NCBI GenBank assembly: GCA_019648995.1
Contig: BLXT01005251.1
Coordinates: 1,878,281-1,912,655, forward strand
Origin: Plakobranchus ocellatus
Lineage: Eukaryota > Mollusca > Gastropoda > Plakobranchidae
Length of the DNA: 34,375 nucleotides
Direction: 5' to 3'
Every line of letters begins with the position of its first letter. Within the stretch, counting starts at the first letter, position 1. Below the pieces are notes generated by a model, which searched no databases, was not told the origin of the DNA, and saw only the letters and a program-made list of their open reading frames with translations. Both the position numbers and the translations under genes were made by a program. Of the stretch, positions 1 through 12,400 are shown one piece after another.

Positions 1-230
1 GCTAGCGGAGGGAAGGAGACGCCTTACTTCTCCTGTTTATAGGGTAGGGTTTTATCCCTATGTCTCCTATACCGCTACCCCGTTTTTTTTTGTGATTAGC
101 CTGAGCCAAAATTGTATACATTCCATTTTCCCGTACCTCTATGAACCCAGTGTTTAGAAATCTTTTTCAAAGCAATGTCTTTAGAGGTCAGATTGATTAA
201 CCTTTTTGTTTTTTTCACTTTCTTGCCCAG
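1..230. other. Intron upstream of exon 1 (3' part)
   Basis: No coding sequence seen. It ends in a T/C-rich tract and a cccag acceptor at 226-230. The first 77 bases are GC-richer than the rest and contain three nested short inverted repeats (3-8 with 72-77, 15-20 with 62-67, 39-44 with 56-61). Confidence 0.75.
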
Positions 231-400
231 AATTGGGTGACCGAGCTCAGAGCCTAGATGACCTTCAGGGTCGGCTGGCTGAGATTGAGGACAGTATGGG
301 AGAGGCCAAGCATAACTTGACCCGCTGGGAGGACAAGCTTGCAGCTCACATGGAGATGGGCACAGCGGCTCGTGACCCCAAGCACATTGACAAAATCAAA
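231..400 (+). CDS. MACF1/DST/shot: Exon 1: end of a spectrin repeat and start of the next helix
   Basis: 170 nt: two bases complete a codon begun upstream, then 56 codons. Acceptor tcttgcccag, donor gtgaga, ending in phase 0. The peptide is charged and helical ([20 protein letters not shown], then WEDKL, ending HIDKIK), as expected for helix C of one repeat running into helix A of the next. An in-frame upstream extension (from 206) is intron, because the acceptor and loss of resemblance place the border at 230/231. Confidence 0.88.
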
Positions 401-3400
401 GTGAGAGAAGAAAAAGTATAAAAATTACATAGTCATGCAATAGGGGAGCTGAAAGATTAAAATCGTCACAAAAGCAGGAAAGGTCTGAATTTTTCTAGAA
501 TATTTTTTTTATCCATGTGATTTTTTTTTTTTTTAATGGAACCAACATTAATTTTTAAAGAAAGAAAAAGGCAATATTGTAATATACCTCTAGCATATGT
601 CTATTTGTACCTATTCATCTTTTATATTCTACCTGACCTAAATGCCTTTTTGTCACAGATGAGGCTTTATGGGAATTTGTAGAGCTGTCTTTTCATGAAA
701 ATAGATGTGATGATGAAAAGGGTAATTCAAATGTTAAAAAATATATATTGTCGAAGTATCGAGAGGGCAAAGTTGTTATTTCATTTGATTTTATGTCTAT
801 CCCAGGCACTGCAAGATGACGTTACAGGCCTCAACTCTCACATCGACTACCTAGATGCCCTGGTTGATGGCATTGATGTCAGCAATGAAATTGACCCCAG
901 TGACCTCCAGCAAAGTGTGAGGGACATCAAAGATCGCCACGATCAGCTTGAGAATGAAGTAGGAGAGCTTTTGTCCAACATGGAAACCGGTTCTTCAATT
1001 GTTGGACAGTTCCAGGTAAGTATTAGATTATCATCTTTCAGGCTGGCTCTGATTTTTTTTTTTTTTTGCCCCTAATGTACAAATGTGTGCAGTGTTGTAA
1101 CAATATGAGACGTGTGAGAAAATTGTATATGCAAACGTAAAATCAATTCACACTTCTATAATTTAAAGACGTGTATGGCATAAACGAGTTGTAAGGCAAA
1201 TTTATTATTTTTTTTTCCTCACAGGACATGCTTAGAGCAACTGGTGCCCAACTGTCTGACCTGGATAATGAGCTGGCCTATTTGAAACCTGTCTCAAGGG
1301 ATGAAGATGAATTGGAGGGCCAGCTAGATGAGATTAAGGTAAGGCTTTAGTCATGGCTGCGATCTACATTTATCATACTTTCCTTGGAGACCATACCAAA
1401 CGGGAAGTGTCAACAGATAGCATAGCTTCTCAAGTATGGGTACATTTGTGATCAGTCCTAAAGATTTATACAGTAATTTTTCTCGGGACACTTAGCCTAG
1501 GCATGAAGGTTTTAATTAATTAATTAATTAATTTATTTATTTTCTTTATTAACTTAATTTTTAGAAGTATATGCTATACTGTAAATAATACACTAACTCC
1601 TTATGTCTGTGACTTTTTTTTGTTGCCAAATGTCTTTTTTTAGGGGATAACGATACACACAAACTCCTTCTTGAAAAATGTCTATGCATATAAAAATATT
1701 GACTGTTAAAATGTCAAAAAGACTAACACAATACTCATCATATGTATGTCTTTCATTGTCTTGATTCAAAATGTTAGTTGACACTAACCTTACATTCTCA
1801 AGTGAAAAGAATTCACTTTTTTCAGTGGGTTCACAGTCATTTGAATAAATAAGTGTCTCTTTCTATGTAGTGGTAGTTGGTAAACATAGGATTTTTTTCA
1901 TTTCCACAGAACTTCCAGGGCAAGCTGTCTGACAAAGCTGAACCGCTTGACGACTTGAAGAGTCAGGCAAAAGACCTGCAGCTGGCTGGTTTTGTGTCTG
2001 ACCCTGAAATGCTAAATCACCAGGTCTGTAAAATTAGAAATCCGGCCATAAAATCTGGATTACTTTCTTATTTTAAGTTAATTTGTAGTGAAAAATTTTT
2101 TTTTATAAACCTATAAATATGTGGATCTATAGGACAAAGTAATCCTCTTGAGCTCATTAGAAAGCTTAAGTGCTAACACTTTTCATGTGTGAATTCGAAG
2201 GAAATAGCTCAATAGAAGTACCAGTTGTAGGAACCAATGAGCCATTTGATTTTTCTTTTTTGAAGCGTTGAAATAAGTATTTTCCCTTTGGGTGGCATTT
2301 ATTTTGTCTAGCATCTCTTTGAGTTTGTGTGTATTTGTGAGTGTCCCTTAATCTCTGTTCTCTTTCTCTATCACACCACACCCTTTTCTTTTCTCTTCTT
2401 TTCTCCAACTCACTCTCTACTTTTCTTCTTTCACACGCAGAGATACACATATACACATACATGACTTTCATAAGATGGACTGTAAACTTTCTCTCTTAAC
2501 CTCCGCAATCTCCAGGTGGACTCCCTGCTGGCCCAAAACGAGCGCATTAAAGACAAGGCTGAACAGCGCAGGGCAGATATTGAAGACAGCCTCGGCAAAG
2601 TGCAGCGGGTCAGTGACGAGCTCAAGATGCTGCGCAGGAAAATTGATGATGCTGTCACCACTGCAGACTCTCTCAAGCCTGTGGCTGCCAATCCTGCTCA
2701 GATCAAAGAACAGCAGGAGGAGCTCAAGGTGAGTACCGAACCTTGTGCCAAGGCTGCAGTGTAGAGACCTGAATATGTTGAACTGTCTTTAAAGGGATTT
2801 TGCCTTTCTGTAAAGGGAAATGACAGTGTTTGTGCAAAAATCTGCTGGCTAAGAAATTTCTCTTTTTTTGTTTTTACTTTTATTTTTTTTGCTTTCATTC
2901 TTTTGGTTTTGCCTCAAATTTAGGTTTAAATAGTATGAGACTTTAGGATTTCTTTTTATGTGGCTGTGCTGCATCTTAGTAGTGTCAGTTACTTTTATCT
3001 CTTTATTCCTTATTATTTTTTCTTTGAGAAAAGGAGAGATAATGTGTGTGTGTTTGTCTTGTGGAAGGGGGAAGAGGGAAGGTTCAAGAAGCAAGAGAGA
3101 ATGTGAAAACTATTCAAAGTTTTTTTTTTTCATTCAATGTATCATGGTAAAATATTTTCTCTTTGATCAATATTTTTGCAGCGATTCAATAAGAGCAAAG
3201 TGGATCCTCTGCAAAAGAAACTGGACAGCCTGAGTGCAGACATTCAGGCCCTGGTCCAGTCTGCTCCCTCTGGGGCCAACACTGGCGGCATGGACACAGA
3301 CCTGGAGAGCTTGCAGGACAGATGGTCAGAACTCAATGAAAAAGTGAGTAGTGTTACAGACAATAGCGGTGGCACAGTGGTTAGGGAGGCCACCATGAGA

Positions 3401-6400
3401 TCTACAGGGACTCTTCTTTTGCAGATTTGAACTCCACCACCGGCACCCTGGCCTGATGGAGGGTCTGAAAGCCTGAGATCACCCTGTTGTGTACTGGCTA
3501 TATACAAAAACCAACCAACCTACAGACAGTAGAAATTTCAGATTGCCATAAATTCTACATTGCAATAAGAACAGCCTTCAGGTGAAATTAAGGAAACCTC
3601 TGTTTTGTTATGCTGCTAGTTGATAAAAAAGACTTTTCTATTATAACCAGAAAATGAATTTATTGAAAATCAGAGCCAGGGTTAGAAACCAAGCTTTGTT
3701 TCCCATTAAAGAGGCTTTATAGTAGATTGTGTTGTTTGGTTCCCCAAGCTTCCCCAACTCGGGCACAAGATGCACACATTATTATGTTTGGCGTACTTTG
3801 AACTTGTCTTATTGGAGAATGTAGTTTACTGCATGTATATGTGGACTGCAGGTGAATACTATCTGATGCACCATTTCAGGTATCTGAGCGTGAGAGGAAC
3901 CTGGACAATGCCCTGCTCCAGTCTGGCAAGTTCAAGGATGCTCTGGACTCTGTGCTCTCATGGCTGGCTGAGACGGAGGACACCATGGCCAACCAGAAGC
4001 CTGCCTCACCAGAGTACAGGGTTGTCAAGGCTCAGCTACAGGAGCAAAAGGTTCGGACAAGACAAATTGTTGTTTGATTTCAACTCTTTCAACAGGCTTT
4101 TCTTTTTTTCACCTTTCTGAGTTATCTACATAGGGTGGCTTTTTTTTTTTAAAGAAAAGGGTAAAATGGAAAAAAAAATAAGATGTTTGACTTAGAAGAT
4201 GCTCATACAGTCTCATAGCAAACACTGGACAATAAGATGGGAAAAATGCATCAGATGTGGGCAAAGGCCTTGATTGTCAAACAAAGGCACTGTTCAGCCA
4301 ATTTTTTTTCAAGTTAAACTGGCTGTTTCTTATTATTTTGATATGTATTTTTTTCATAAAATATTTAGATGTGAAATTTCATATAGATACTATATGCTTG
4401 CTTTTTTTCCAATTTCTTGTTTAGAAATAGACTTTTTTTTTATCTTGATGGACTTTGTATTATCAGAGACAAAATTGTTGTATAATTATAAAGAAGAAGA
4501 GAGTTTTAGCACCAAATCAAATGAAGGACTTATATCAGGTGGAGGACTTATTCTGGTGTTTCAAAGAAAATTTGTCTGAGATTCAATGTCAATGTGAGCT
4601 TAAGTGAACAGCTTACATTATATTTACCTTATGACCTGTACTTTCATGCATCATATTCTGAAATCGTGGAAAGCAGTGCATTCACTTATATTGCAATATT
4701 CTAGGGGAAAAAAATGACTAGAGATGAGGGCTTTAGGTCACTCACTCAGAGCAGAGGATGCTGGATCATCAAGCTCAGGCTGCTATTTCTGTTTTGACAT
4801 TCTCTTCACAGCTCCTGCAGAAAATGATTGACGACAGGGAACCCAGTGTAGTCTCTGTCATTGACACTGGGAAACAGCAGCTGGCTGGTCTGGAAGGTTC
4901 TCAGCGCCGCAAGATGGACGGTGAGATGAACAACCTGGAGAAGAGATGGGGTTCTGTCACTAGCAGTGCTGCTGGCAGGATGAAAGCTCTAGATGAGATG
5001 GCTGAACTATCGCGTCAGTTCCAGGTAAAACCTAAGCAGGAAGAGTTGAATATTATAAGCACAGTTTTGCTTAAGTATGACAGTCTACAGTGAAAAAAGG
5101 TTTTAAAAAGGAAAGATTGGATTATTCAGCACCAAGTATTGTTTTTTTGATAGCATGAGACCAATTTCTTAAAAGTTGTGATCCTTATTTTTGTGAATGC
5201 TAGAGTCCTCTTCCTAAGATGGTTTTAAATCTGGTTTGCCATGTCCTCCTTGACAAGATTGTAACCCCAGTTTTGATTCTCTGTGTCTTAGGAGATCCAT
5301 GAGCCCCTGGCTGTTTGGCTCGACCTCAGCGACAAAAAGTTTGCTTCTTTAGAGCCGAAGTCTCCAGACTCTGGTGGCATTGAGAAGCTTATCAATGAAC
5401 TCAAGGTAACACCATCTGTCTTCTTATGAGTTTTCAGTGCCTTTCACAGGCCAATGGATCTCATGATGAACAATCATACTTAACTTCAATAGAGAATTTG
5501 TTATTATCTGAATTGATGTAAAAGTTAAGGTTTTATAGGTAATCTGCGTAGGGCTGAAGCATAGGATAATTTTCATGCCGACAGATTTTAAATATAAACA
5601 ATTTTTATAATGTGCCTAGAGCATGCAGTCTTACACTGAAGTTGATGTTTGCAGTGTTACAACCACTGTGTATTTTTTAAACACACCACTGCTGGGTCGA
5701 ATTAAAGACTCCATTCATGAGACAACCCCAGCAAGCTAGTCACAAGTCCCTTGACTCATACAACTTTTTGAAAATTTTTATTAATTTAAGAATGTTATAA
5801 AAGTATAGTCTTCACATCTGCACATTGTTGAACAGCATTGGTAAAGAGACATGAATAGTTTTCTCTCTCTATAAAAGTATACATTGCAAGTTTATACATC
5901 ATTGCCCATAACTCAATAGGTTACAGTGTGTGTTATAACTGATGTGCTATGGTTATTTCACATTTATTAAACAAATGGATTGTATATATCATATGTCTTC
6001 AGCAATTCTTATAAATTTGTAAACTGTGGATACACTTTTTTTAACAATTGTAAAAAAATTTTGCCCACAGCACTTGCAAGAAGAAATTGCAAAACGTGAA
6101 GGCCCAGCTAAAGAGCTTGCCTCTCTCGGGAAACAGCTACAAGACTTCTGTAAAGGTAACAGGAGTTGATCAATAATGGCTTTTAATATTTCTGAAGGGA
6201 AATTTGCTGTTTGCAGTATTATAATTACTACCATTATTGCTATTATTGTTATTAATATTACAATAATTTTCATGGGGTTTTTAAAAAAATATAAAGATTA
6301 TAATGACTGAAGTAAAAAGTTATTTAAAAAAAAAATCTAAATGGCAATACATTTTGCTACCTTTCAGTTTGACATACATATATAAACTTATAAGCAAAAA

Positions 6401-9400
6401 ATCTAATTTTTGTCCTCCCATATAGTTGCCGGCTCAAGTAAGTGGTTTGCACAGTAGAATGTTCACAGTTTGCAAAATGTAGAGTGGCAGATAGCTTTTT
6501 TTAATCATTCATAATAACCAGCCAGCTTCTTCTATCCTCAAGCCAAGCGTAATAAGCTAAAGTGAGATGTGAAGGCATCATCAATTGTTTTCAAAGTTGT
6601 AGCATTTGGAAAACAGTTAATGAATAAGAGCAACTATGTTAAGTGAAAATATTAACAAACTTTTACTCAATAGTCATTGTCCTTCTTGTGCTTTAATGAT
6701 GCTGCTGTTGAAGGTTTTTTTTGGCCTCATTAAAAAAAAAATACCTTTGAAATTTGATAGATAATGTCTCTGTATTTTGTTTTGTAAGTTTTCCCTTGTG
6801 CTTCCAAAGCAATAATGGCTTATTGTACTACTTCTACTACAATGTCCACTCTTTTCTTCATAGCTTTGACTTCACTTGTCAACATGTTTTTTTTTTTAAA
6901 TTTTGGGATGCTTTATTTTCCCTAACAAAAAGATTCACAATGCTCTTGAAGCCCACCAGCCATGTTGCATTTGTTGCTTCACTAAACCTGATCATTAATG
7001 ATGAGTGTATTTTGGAGATCATAAAGTGCAGATTCTTCATGACAAACTATTTGTGTGGACTATCAATCATAGACTTAAAGTGACTCATGAATGATTTTAT
7101 CCAACATAAAGAAAGACATATCCATAGCAAACAGAGATGTTGTATTTGACATCTTTGCCCTATTATTCAAAATGGAAACATTTGGTAACTGCTTCCAATG
7201 CCTAGCTTAGTAATATGCTCTGAAGTATTTGGCTCACTACATATCTTGTGCTATAGCTTATATCTATCTCTGCAAATAAAAAAAAATATTTTAGCCATGC
7301 TCTTGCTTGGCGGAGTGAGCTTTTTCTAACAAGCTTATATTTATTTATTTTTTGGTACTTAAGAATATAGAGGGAGTGGGGGTATTTGAAGATTGCTTCA
7401 TTTTTCTTCCAAGTGCAAAAAATAAATAGCTTTTGTAGTAGAACACACAATCATGTCCAGACTTTGTCCAAAGCACTGTAGGTAGCAAGTGGCACAAATT
7501 TTATTTTTTCCATCTTTCTGTCTCCATCAATATGATGCAGATTGCGCTTTTAGTGCATTTTTTGTTTTGTTTTTTTTTAGCCGTGGCTTGTCAATCAGTG
7601 TTTAGATCCATATAGTATTTGTTGTAAAAATTTGCAGTGCTGTTTAATTGCACATTGAAAATTGTCAATACGTCATTCAACACTGTTCATCATAAAATAA
7701 GCACATGCCCACATTACACTCCCCTTCAAATTCAATGATTTTGTGGTGTTTATCAAGTGAGCAGTTATGTCTGTCTCTCAACATCATTTCTTTGCTCAGC
7801 AGCTCATCCACCTTGAAATTTGTACTGTTCAAGGTTTCATACTGACAGTCTTGCTGCATGTTTCTGTTGCTCTGATAAGTTTATTCATTCATTTAAACAA
7901 TTTTAATATGATTCAGTTTGTCATTAATATGTGGCCATGTCATTTCTTTTCTTTGTTTTTTTTTTTTTTAACTCCTAATGGACAAAGGTGCAGTTTGTTA
8001 AATATGCAAATCAAATCTTTTTATTAAATATGAATATCTCAAAACTTCTTGCTGATTTAGCATAACAGTATTTTTTTTTTTTTTTTATTTAAGGCCAGCA
8101 ATTGTCATTTTGTCATTTTTTGTTGGTTTTTTTTTTTCTTCAAAACCTTTCTCATCATTTTTATTTTCCCATATAGGCCCGAAAAATTAAGGCAGCATGA
8201 AATGATACTAAGTAACATTTTCAGTTTCCAATAGATTTTGCACAGTATTTCAGTGGAATCGTTAAACAAACAGTAAAGGAAGTATTAATTGGTGTTATAC
8301 AGATTATGTTGTTTTCTTTTTTTTTCTAATTTTGCATGGTTTTCTCTGTAAAAAGCTGCATGGCTGTAAAATAATATCGTGAAAAATAAAATATCAGAAA
8401 ATCAACTGGTGAAAAAAAAATCCGAGGTTAAAGTTGTTGCATGCTTTTTGCTACAGTCTTTGTTCTTACCAAAATGTTCTAGACTTGATTGAAACTCAGC
8501 TTAATGTCTTTTTCTACCTGCTCTCTTTTGCACAGGGGAGGATGTTGTGATTGTCCAGGTGAAGATCGATGAGATCCAGAAACAATTCAGTGACCTCAAG
8601 AATCGTGTGGATGACTCCCTGGAGCAGATGGAGGAAGCCCTGCCCCTGGCCCAACACTTCCAAACTGCCCATGACCAGTTCCACGAGTGGTTGGCAGCAG
8701 TTGAGCCAGCCCTCAGAGGCAAGGAGCCTCCGATGGGGCCAGAAGCTGAGGAGGAAGTGCAGGTAACAGCAACATAGTGGGCCGAGCATTGATTCATGGC
8801 TTTGTAAGGTTTGTCACAAATAGCCTTTCATCTCTCACAGAATTTGCATTTTTTTCCCCATAAATGCAAGTGTGCTTGAAAGATAACAGCTAGATAGGCA
8901 GGTGTCACAAATAGCCTTTCATCTCTCACAAAATTTGCATTTTTGTCACCATAAATGCAAGTGTGCTTGATAGATAACAGCTACATAGGCAGGTGTCACA
9001 AATAGCCTTTCATCTCTCACAAAATTTGCATTTTTTTCTCCATAAATGCAAGTGTGCTTGATAGATAACAGCTAGATAGGCAGGTGTCACAAAATTTACA
9101 TTTTTTTTCCCATAAATGCAAGTGTGCTTGATAGATAGGTAGGTAGGTAGAGAGAACTAGCTAGGTCATACTTATGCAAACAGATGTAAATTACAACGAT
9201 GATGATGATAAGACTTATGAAGACGAGGACAGTGACGACGATGTTGATAATGATTGCTAGGATGATGACAAAGTCCTGATGATAGCGATGACTACAATAT
9301 GTCTGAGAAAATTCTGGCTAATTGAAACACTTGCTTGTCTTCAGATATGCAGAGAACACAAATGAAACAATCTTGTAATGAAACCCTAAACTTACTCCCC

Positions 9401-12400
9401 AGCATCTGATGAACGAGCTTGAGGCAGTCCAGCCATGTCTGGATGTAATCAACACTGAGGGAGCAGAGCTGGCTGAGGCTGCTCCAGGAGATGCAGGCCT
9501 GCATGTGGAGGAGCTCATCGCCAAGGACAACAAAAGATACGAGGCAGTGAAGCAGATCATTGAGAAGAGGGCAGAGAAGGTCAAGATGTCAAGGCAACGA
9601 TCTCTTGAGGTAGGTACCAAAAATAATCAATGGATGGATATTTCGACTTTGTGTTAAAGTAAAGTTTTTTTGCCTGTTAAATTCTTTTTTTTTTCCTTTT
9701 CTTTTTTTTTTTTTGTTTTGTTTTGTCAAAGACGAATCAAATGGTGTCAAATAGTCATCTTGTGGCAATCTACAGATATCATCTGCATGAAGCATGTCAA
9801 TATAGAGTGGCTCATTTTTGTGAAGGATCTACATAATTTATTTTTATTGCACTTTTCCATTTCAAAATTTGTGTTTGTACACAGTGTGGTAATGTTTTTC
9901 TCAACCTACTTTTTATTTAATTTTGTTAGCCGTTGGTTTTTTTTATGATTTTAAAATTAAAAAAAAAAAAGTGATATAAGTATACAGTTTTTCTGTTGTA
10001 TTATGCTCATTGCATGGCTTTGTGCAAATATTTAATTTTGATACGAAACAAATAAAAAACGAACAAGAAGTGCCTTCCTAGATCAGCCAATGAAACTGGC
10101 AACACAGTGTCGAAATTAAAAAAAAAATTTTTTTTTTATACTTAACTGTCACACACATAGCTCCTCTTATTTCTAAAAGACATTTCAAAACAGAAAGAAA
10201 TATTTCCTTTTGAGTTGCTAAATACTTCTGAGTTCATATGAAAATAAAAAAAAAAAAAATTCTTTGGTATTCCAATCATATATATTTGTCAAAGGGAGGA
10301 AATGTTCAGACAGATTGATTTGCCTGTGATTGTTGAATCAGAGAGTTTTCTTGGTTTAAGAATATCTTTTTTCATAGGAGAAATTTTAATACCAGCGTCG
10401 CTGTAATTTTTCTCCACAGTGTATTAATGAGTTAGATGACTTGATAGAATGGTTTGATAATGGCATGAACACATTGCAGTCCATGCCACCTATCAGTTCT
10501 GAGCCCAAAGATTTGCAGAAACAGCTAGCAGAGACTAAAGTGAGTATTTAGATCTTTGTGCCTTGAGCTCTCCTTCACTCTCTATTGTCTATGGATTAGT
10601 TGTGCTTGATGTTTATGTTTCATTTTGCAAAGCTTTATATTCCATAGCAAATAGTGTGCGTTTTTAAAATTGTGCTGCGTTTTTTTTTGCTAATTGTCTG
10701 TATTTTATATTATATTTCTTACTCTTTTATTTAATTCGTTTATGTTATCAAGTTTCCTTGCTGAAAATCACCAAACATATTTTGAATCAGCAAAGTGTTT
10801 GTAAAGACTAAAAGATTACTGCTAGCCTTTACTGGAGCAGAGCAAACAAGCTAAACAAAGATATTTAAACAGTAAAGAATATTAATAGTCAAGGGTTTTT
10901 TTTCCGATTTTTCTTATTTAAAAGATGATGCTTGAGGATATTTTGCATTTCAGTTTAGCTGAGCATACAGAGGCTTCATATTATCAATAAAAGCAAAGAT
11001 AAATACACTGACTTACTAATGAGGTATTGAAATTGGTCTGCACATATTATCATCCCCTGTGCACACCAGGCCTTCAATGAGGATGTCAGCATCCAGAAGA
11101 TTCGAACCCGCGAGGCCATGGCAGCAGGCAAAAAGTTACTGCGCGACTCTAGCCTGGATGAGGAGACTGATGTACGTGAAAAGATGGATGCTCTCAGAAG
11201 CAAGTCTGACGCTGTGTCTGTGGCCACCAGCGAGAGACTGGGTGGATTGGAGCAGGCTCTGCCATTGGCTCGCTCTTTCAAGGACACTCATGCAGAACTG
11301 GACACCTGGCTGGGAGAGGTGGAGCCTCAACTGGCTCAACTGGCCACTCTCACAGTGGACGCTGACCAAGTGAAGCGGCAGCAAGAAGCTGTCAAGGTAA
11401 GAGCATTTAGTCAAGTGACCACTCCAAACAACCAATTAAATTGGACCAGAATCTAAGGCAAATTTTTCCTCGAAATACAGGCATTTGAAGCAGACTTTGT
11501 TTTTCTTTAAAACTAGGTAAGTATAGCCAAGATATTAAAACCTTAAGAGACATGCCAATAAGCACATTGATTAACTTGATATCAAATAATTTATTGACTC
11601 AGGGAAAAAAAAAGTTCAAGCCTTCTTTTTGCCTTCATGGCAGTATAAGTTTAACATCATGTCGTTTTGAAATCTAATTATTGACTGGGATGGAATCTTA
11701 ATCCCCCTTCCACATACCTGTATGAGCTTGTCATATTTTTCTTATGTGAAAAAAGAGCCACGTTGCTGCTGTGACAAGCAGTGCTTGTAGTGCAGTCCTA
11801 GGGCCTACATGACGAGCACCACACATTTTATAATCTCTTTGTGATACTGAATCATAGCAGCAAGTTTGGAAATGTTGCAGGAAAGTAGTGCATAGTGAAA
11901 AGCAAACATAAGATTTACATCGTGAAGGGATTTACGATGATTTGTTTGATGTCTTTAAGCCTTCCTTTGTTTTATGAAGAATGTCACATCCTCTCTTCAG
12001 TAATAAAAGAAAATACAATAAAAACACTAAACCTTTTGTTTTTAAATGCTTATGATTTCTTTACTCTCTTTATTCCTCAGGCTTTGAAACAAGATGTGGC
12101 TGACCACAAACCTATGGTGGACCGACTGAACAAAACTGGCACAGCTCTGGTCCAGCTGACATGTCCTGAGGCTGCCGAAGACGTGCAGCAAACCCTTAAT
12201 GAGGACAACAAGCGCATTGAAGACATCAGAACTGGAGTCAGAGAGAGGTCAAACTCTATAGATGCAGCCATGCAGCAGTCGGCAGAGGTAAACCTACATT
12301 CAACTGAACAGAGGATTATTTATTGAGTTTTATTTCTATTTTGCTCCTTTTTTTTAGTGTTGCTTTTACTTGTCCTTTACTGCCTTGATGAGAAAAGATA

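Larger units (their letters stand above)
401..6070. other. Introns 1-9 (coding exons excluded)
   Basis: Intron spans: 401-805, 1016-1224, 1339-1909, 2024-2515, 2729-3181, 3344-3879, 4051-4811, 5025-5291 and 5406-6070. All are AT-rich with poly(T) runs near acceptors. Apart from the AT microsatellite in intron 3 and the SINE in intron 6 I see no structured element or gene. Confidence 0.8.
8763..11069. other. Introns 11-13 (coding exons excluded)
   Basis: Intron spans 8763-9402 (91-bp tandem repeat and GAT tract), 9610-10419 and 10540-11069. The last two are AT-rich with homopolymer runs and nothing else recognised. Confidence 0.8.

Noticed and set aside
3344..3430. Exon 6 frame stays open past its donor into the SINE, suggesting SINE exonisation
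   Set aside because: The gtgagt donor at 3344 is strong, exon 7 continues the family alignment, and the extension ends in a stop inside the B box region.
3360..3440. Functional tRNA gene
   Set aside because: A and B boxes are present, but the acceptor and anticodon arms do not form a proper cloverleaf, and a SINE 3' domain follows.
6754..7083. 109-codon + strand open frame in intron 10
   Set aside because: Phe/Leu/Ser-rich translation of T-rich DNA, with no family resemblance and no splice context.
8501..8797. Two overlapping minus-strand frames opposite exon 11
   Set aside because: Antisense shadows of the GC-richer exon; the + strand has the spectrin repeat and splice sites.
8813..9141. 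CRISPR-like repeat array
   Set aside because: Units are 91 bp, contiguous, without spacers, and lie in a metazoan intron.
9195..9295. Asp/Glu-coding stretch as a possible acidic exon
   Set aside because: In-frame stop, no acceptor/donor pair, and exons 11 and 12 join cleanly in phase 0 without it.
11136..11435. Minus-strand 99-codon frame opposite exon 14
   Set aside because: Shadow of a long exon; no resemblance to any family.
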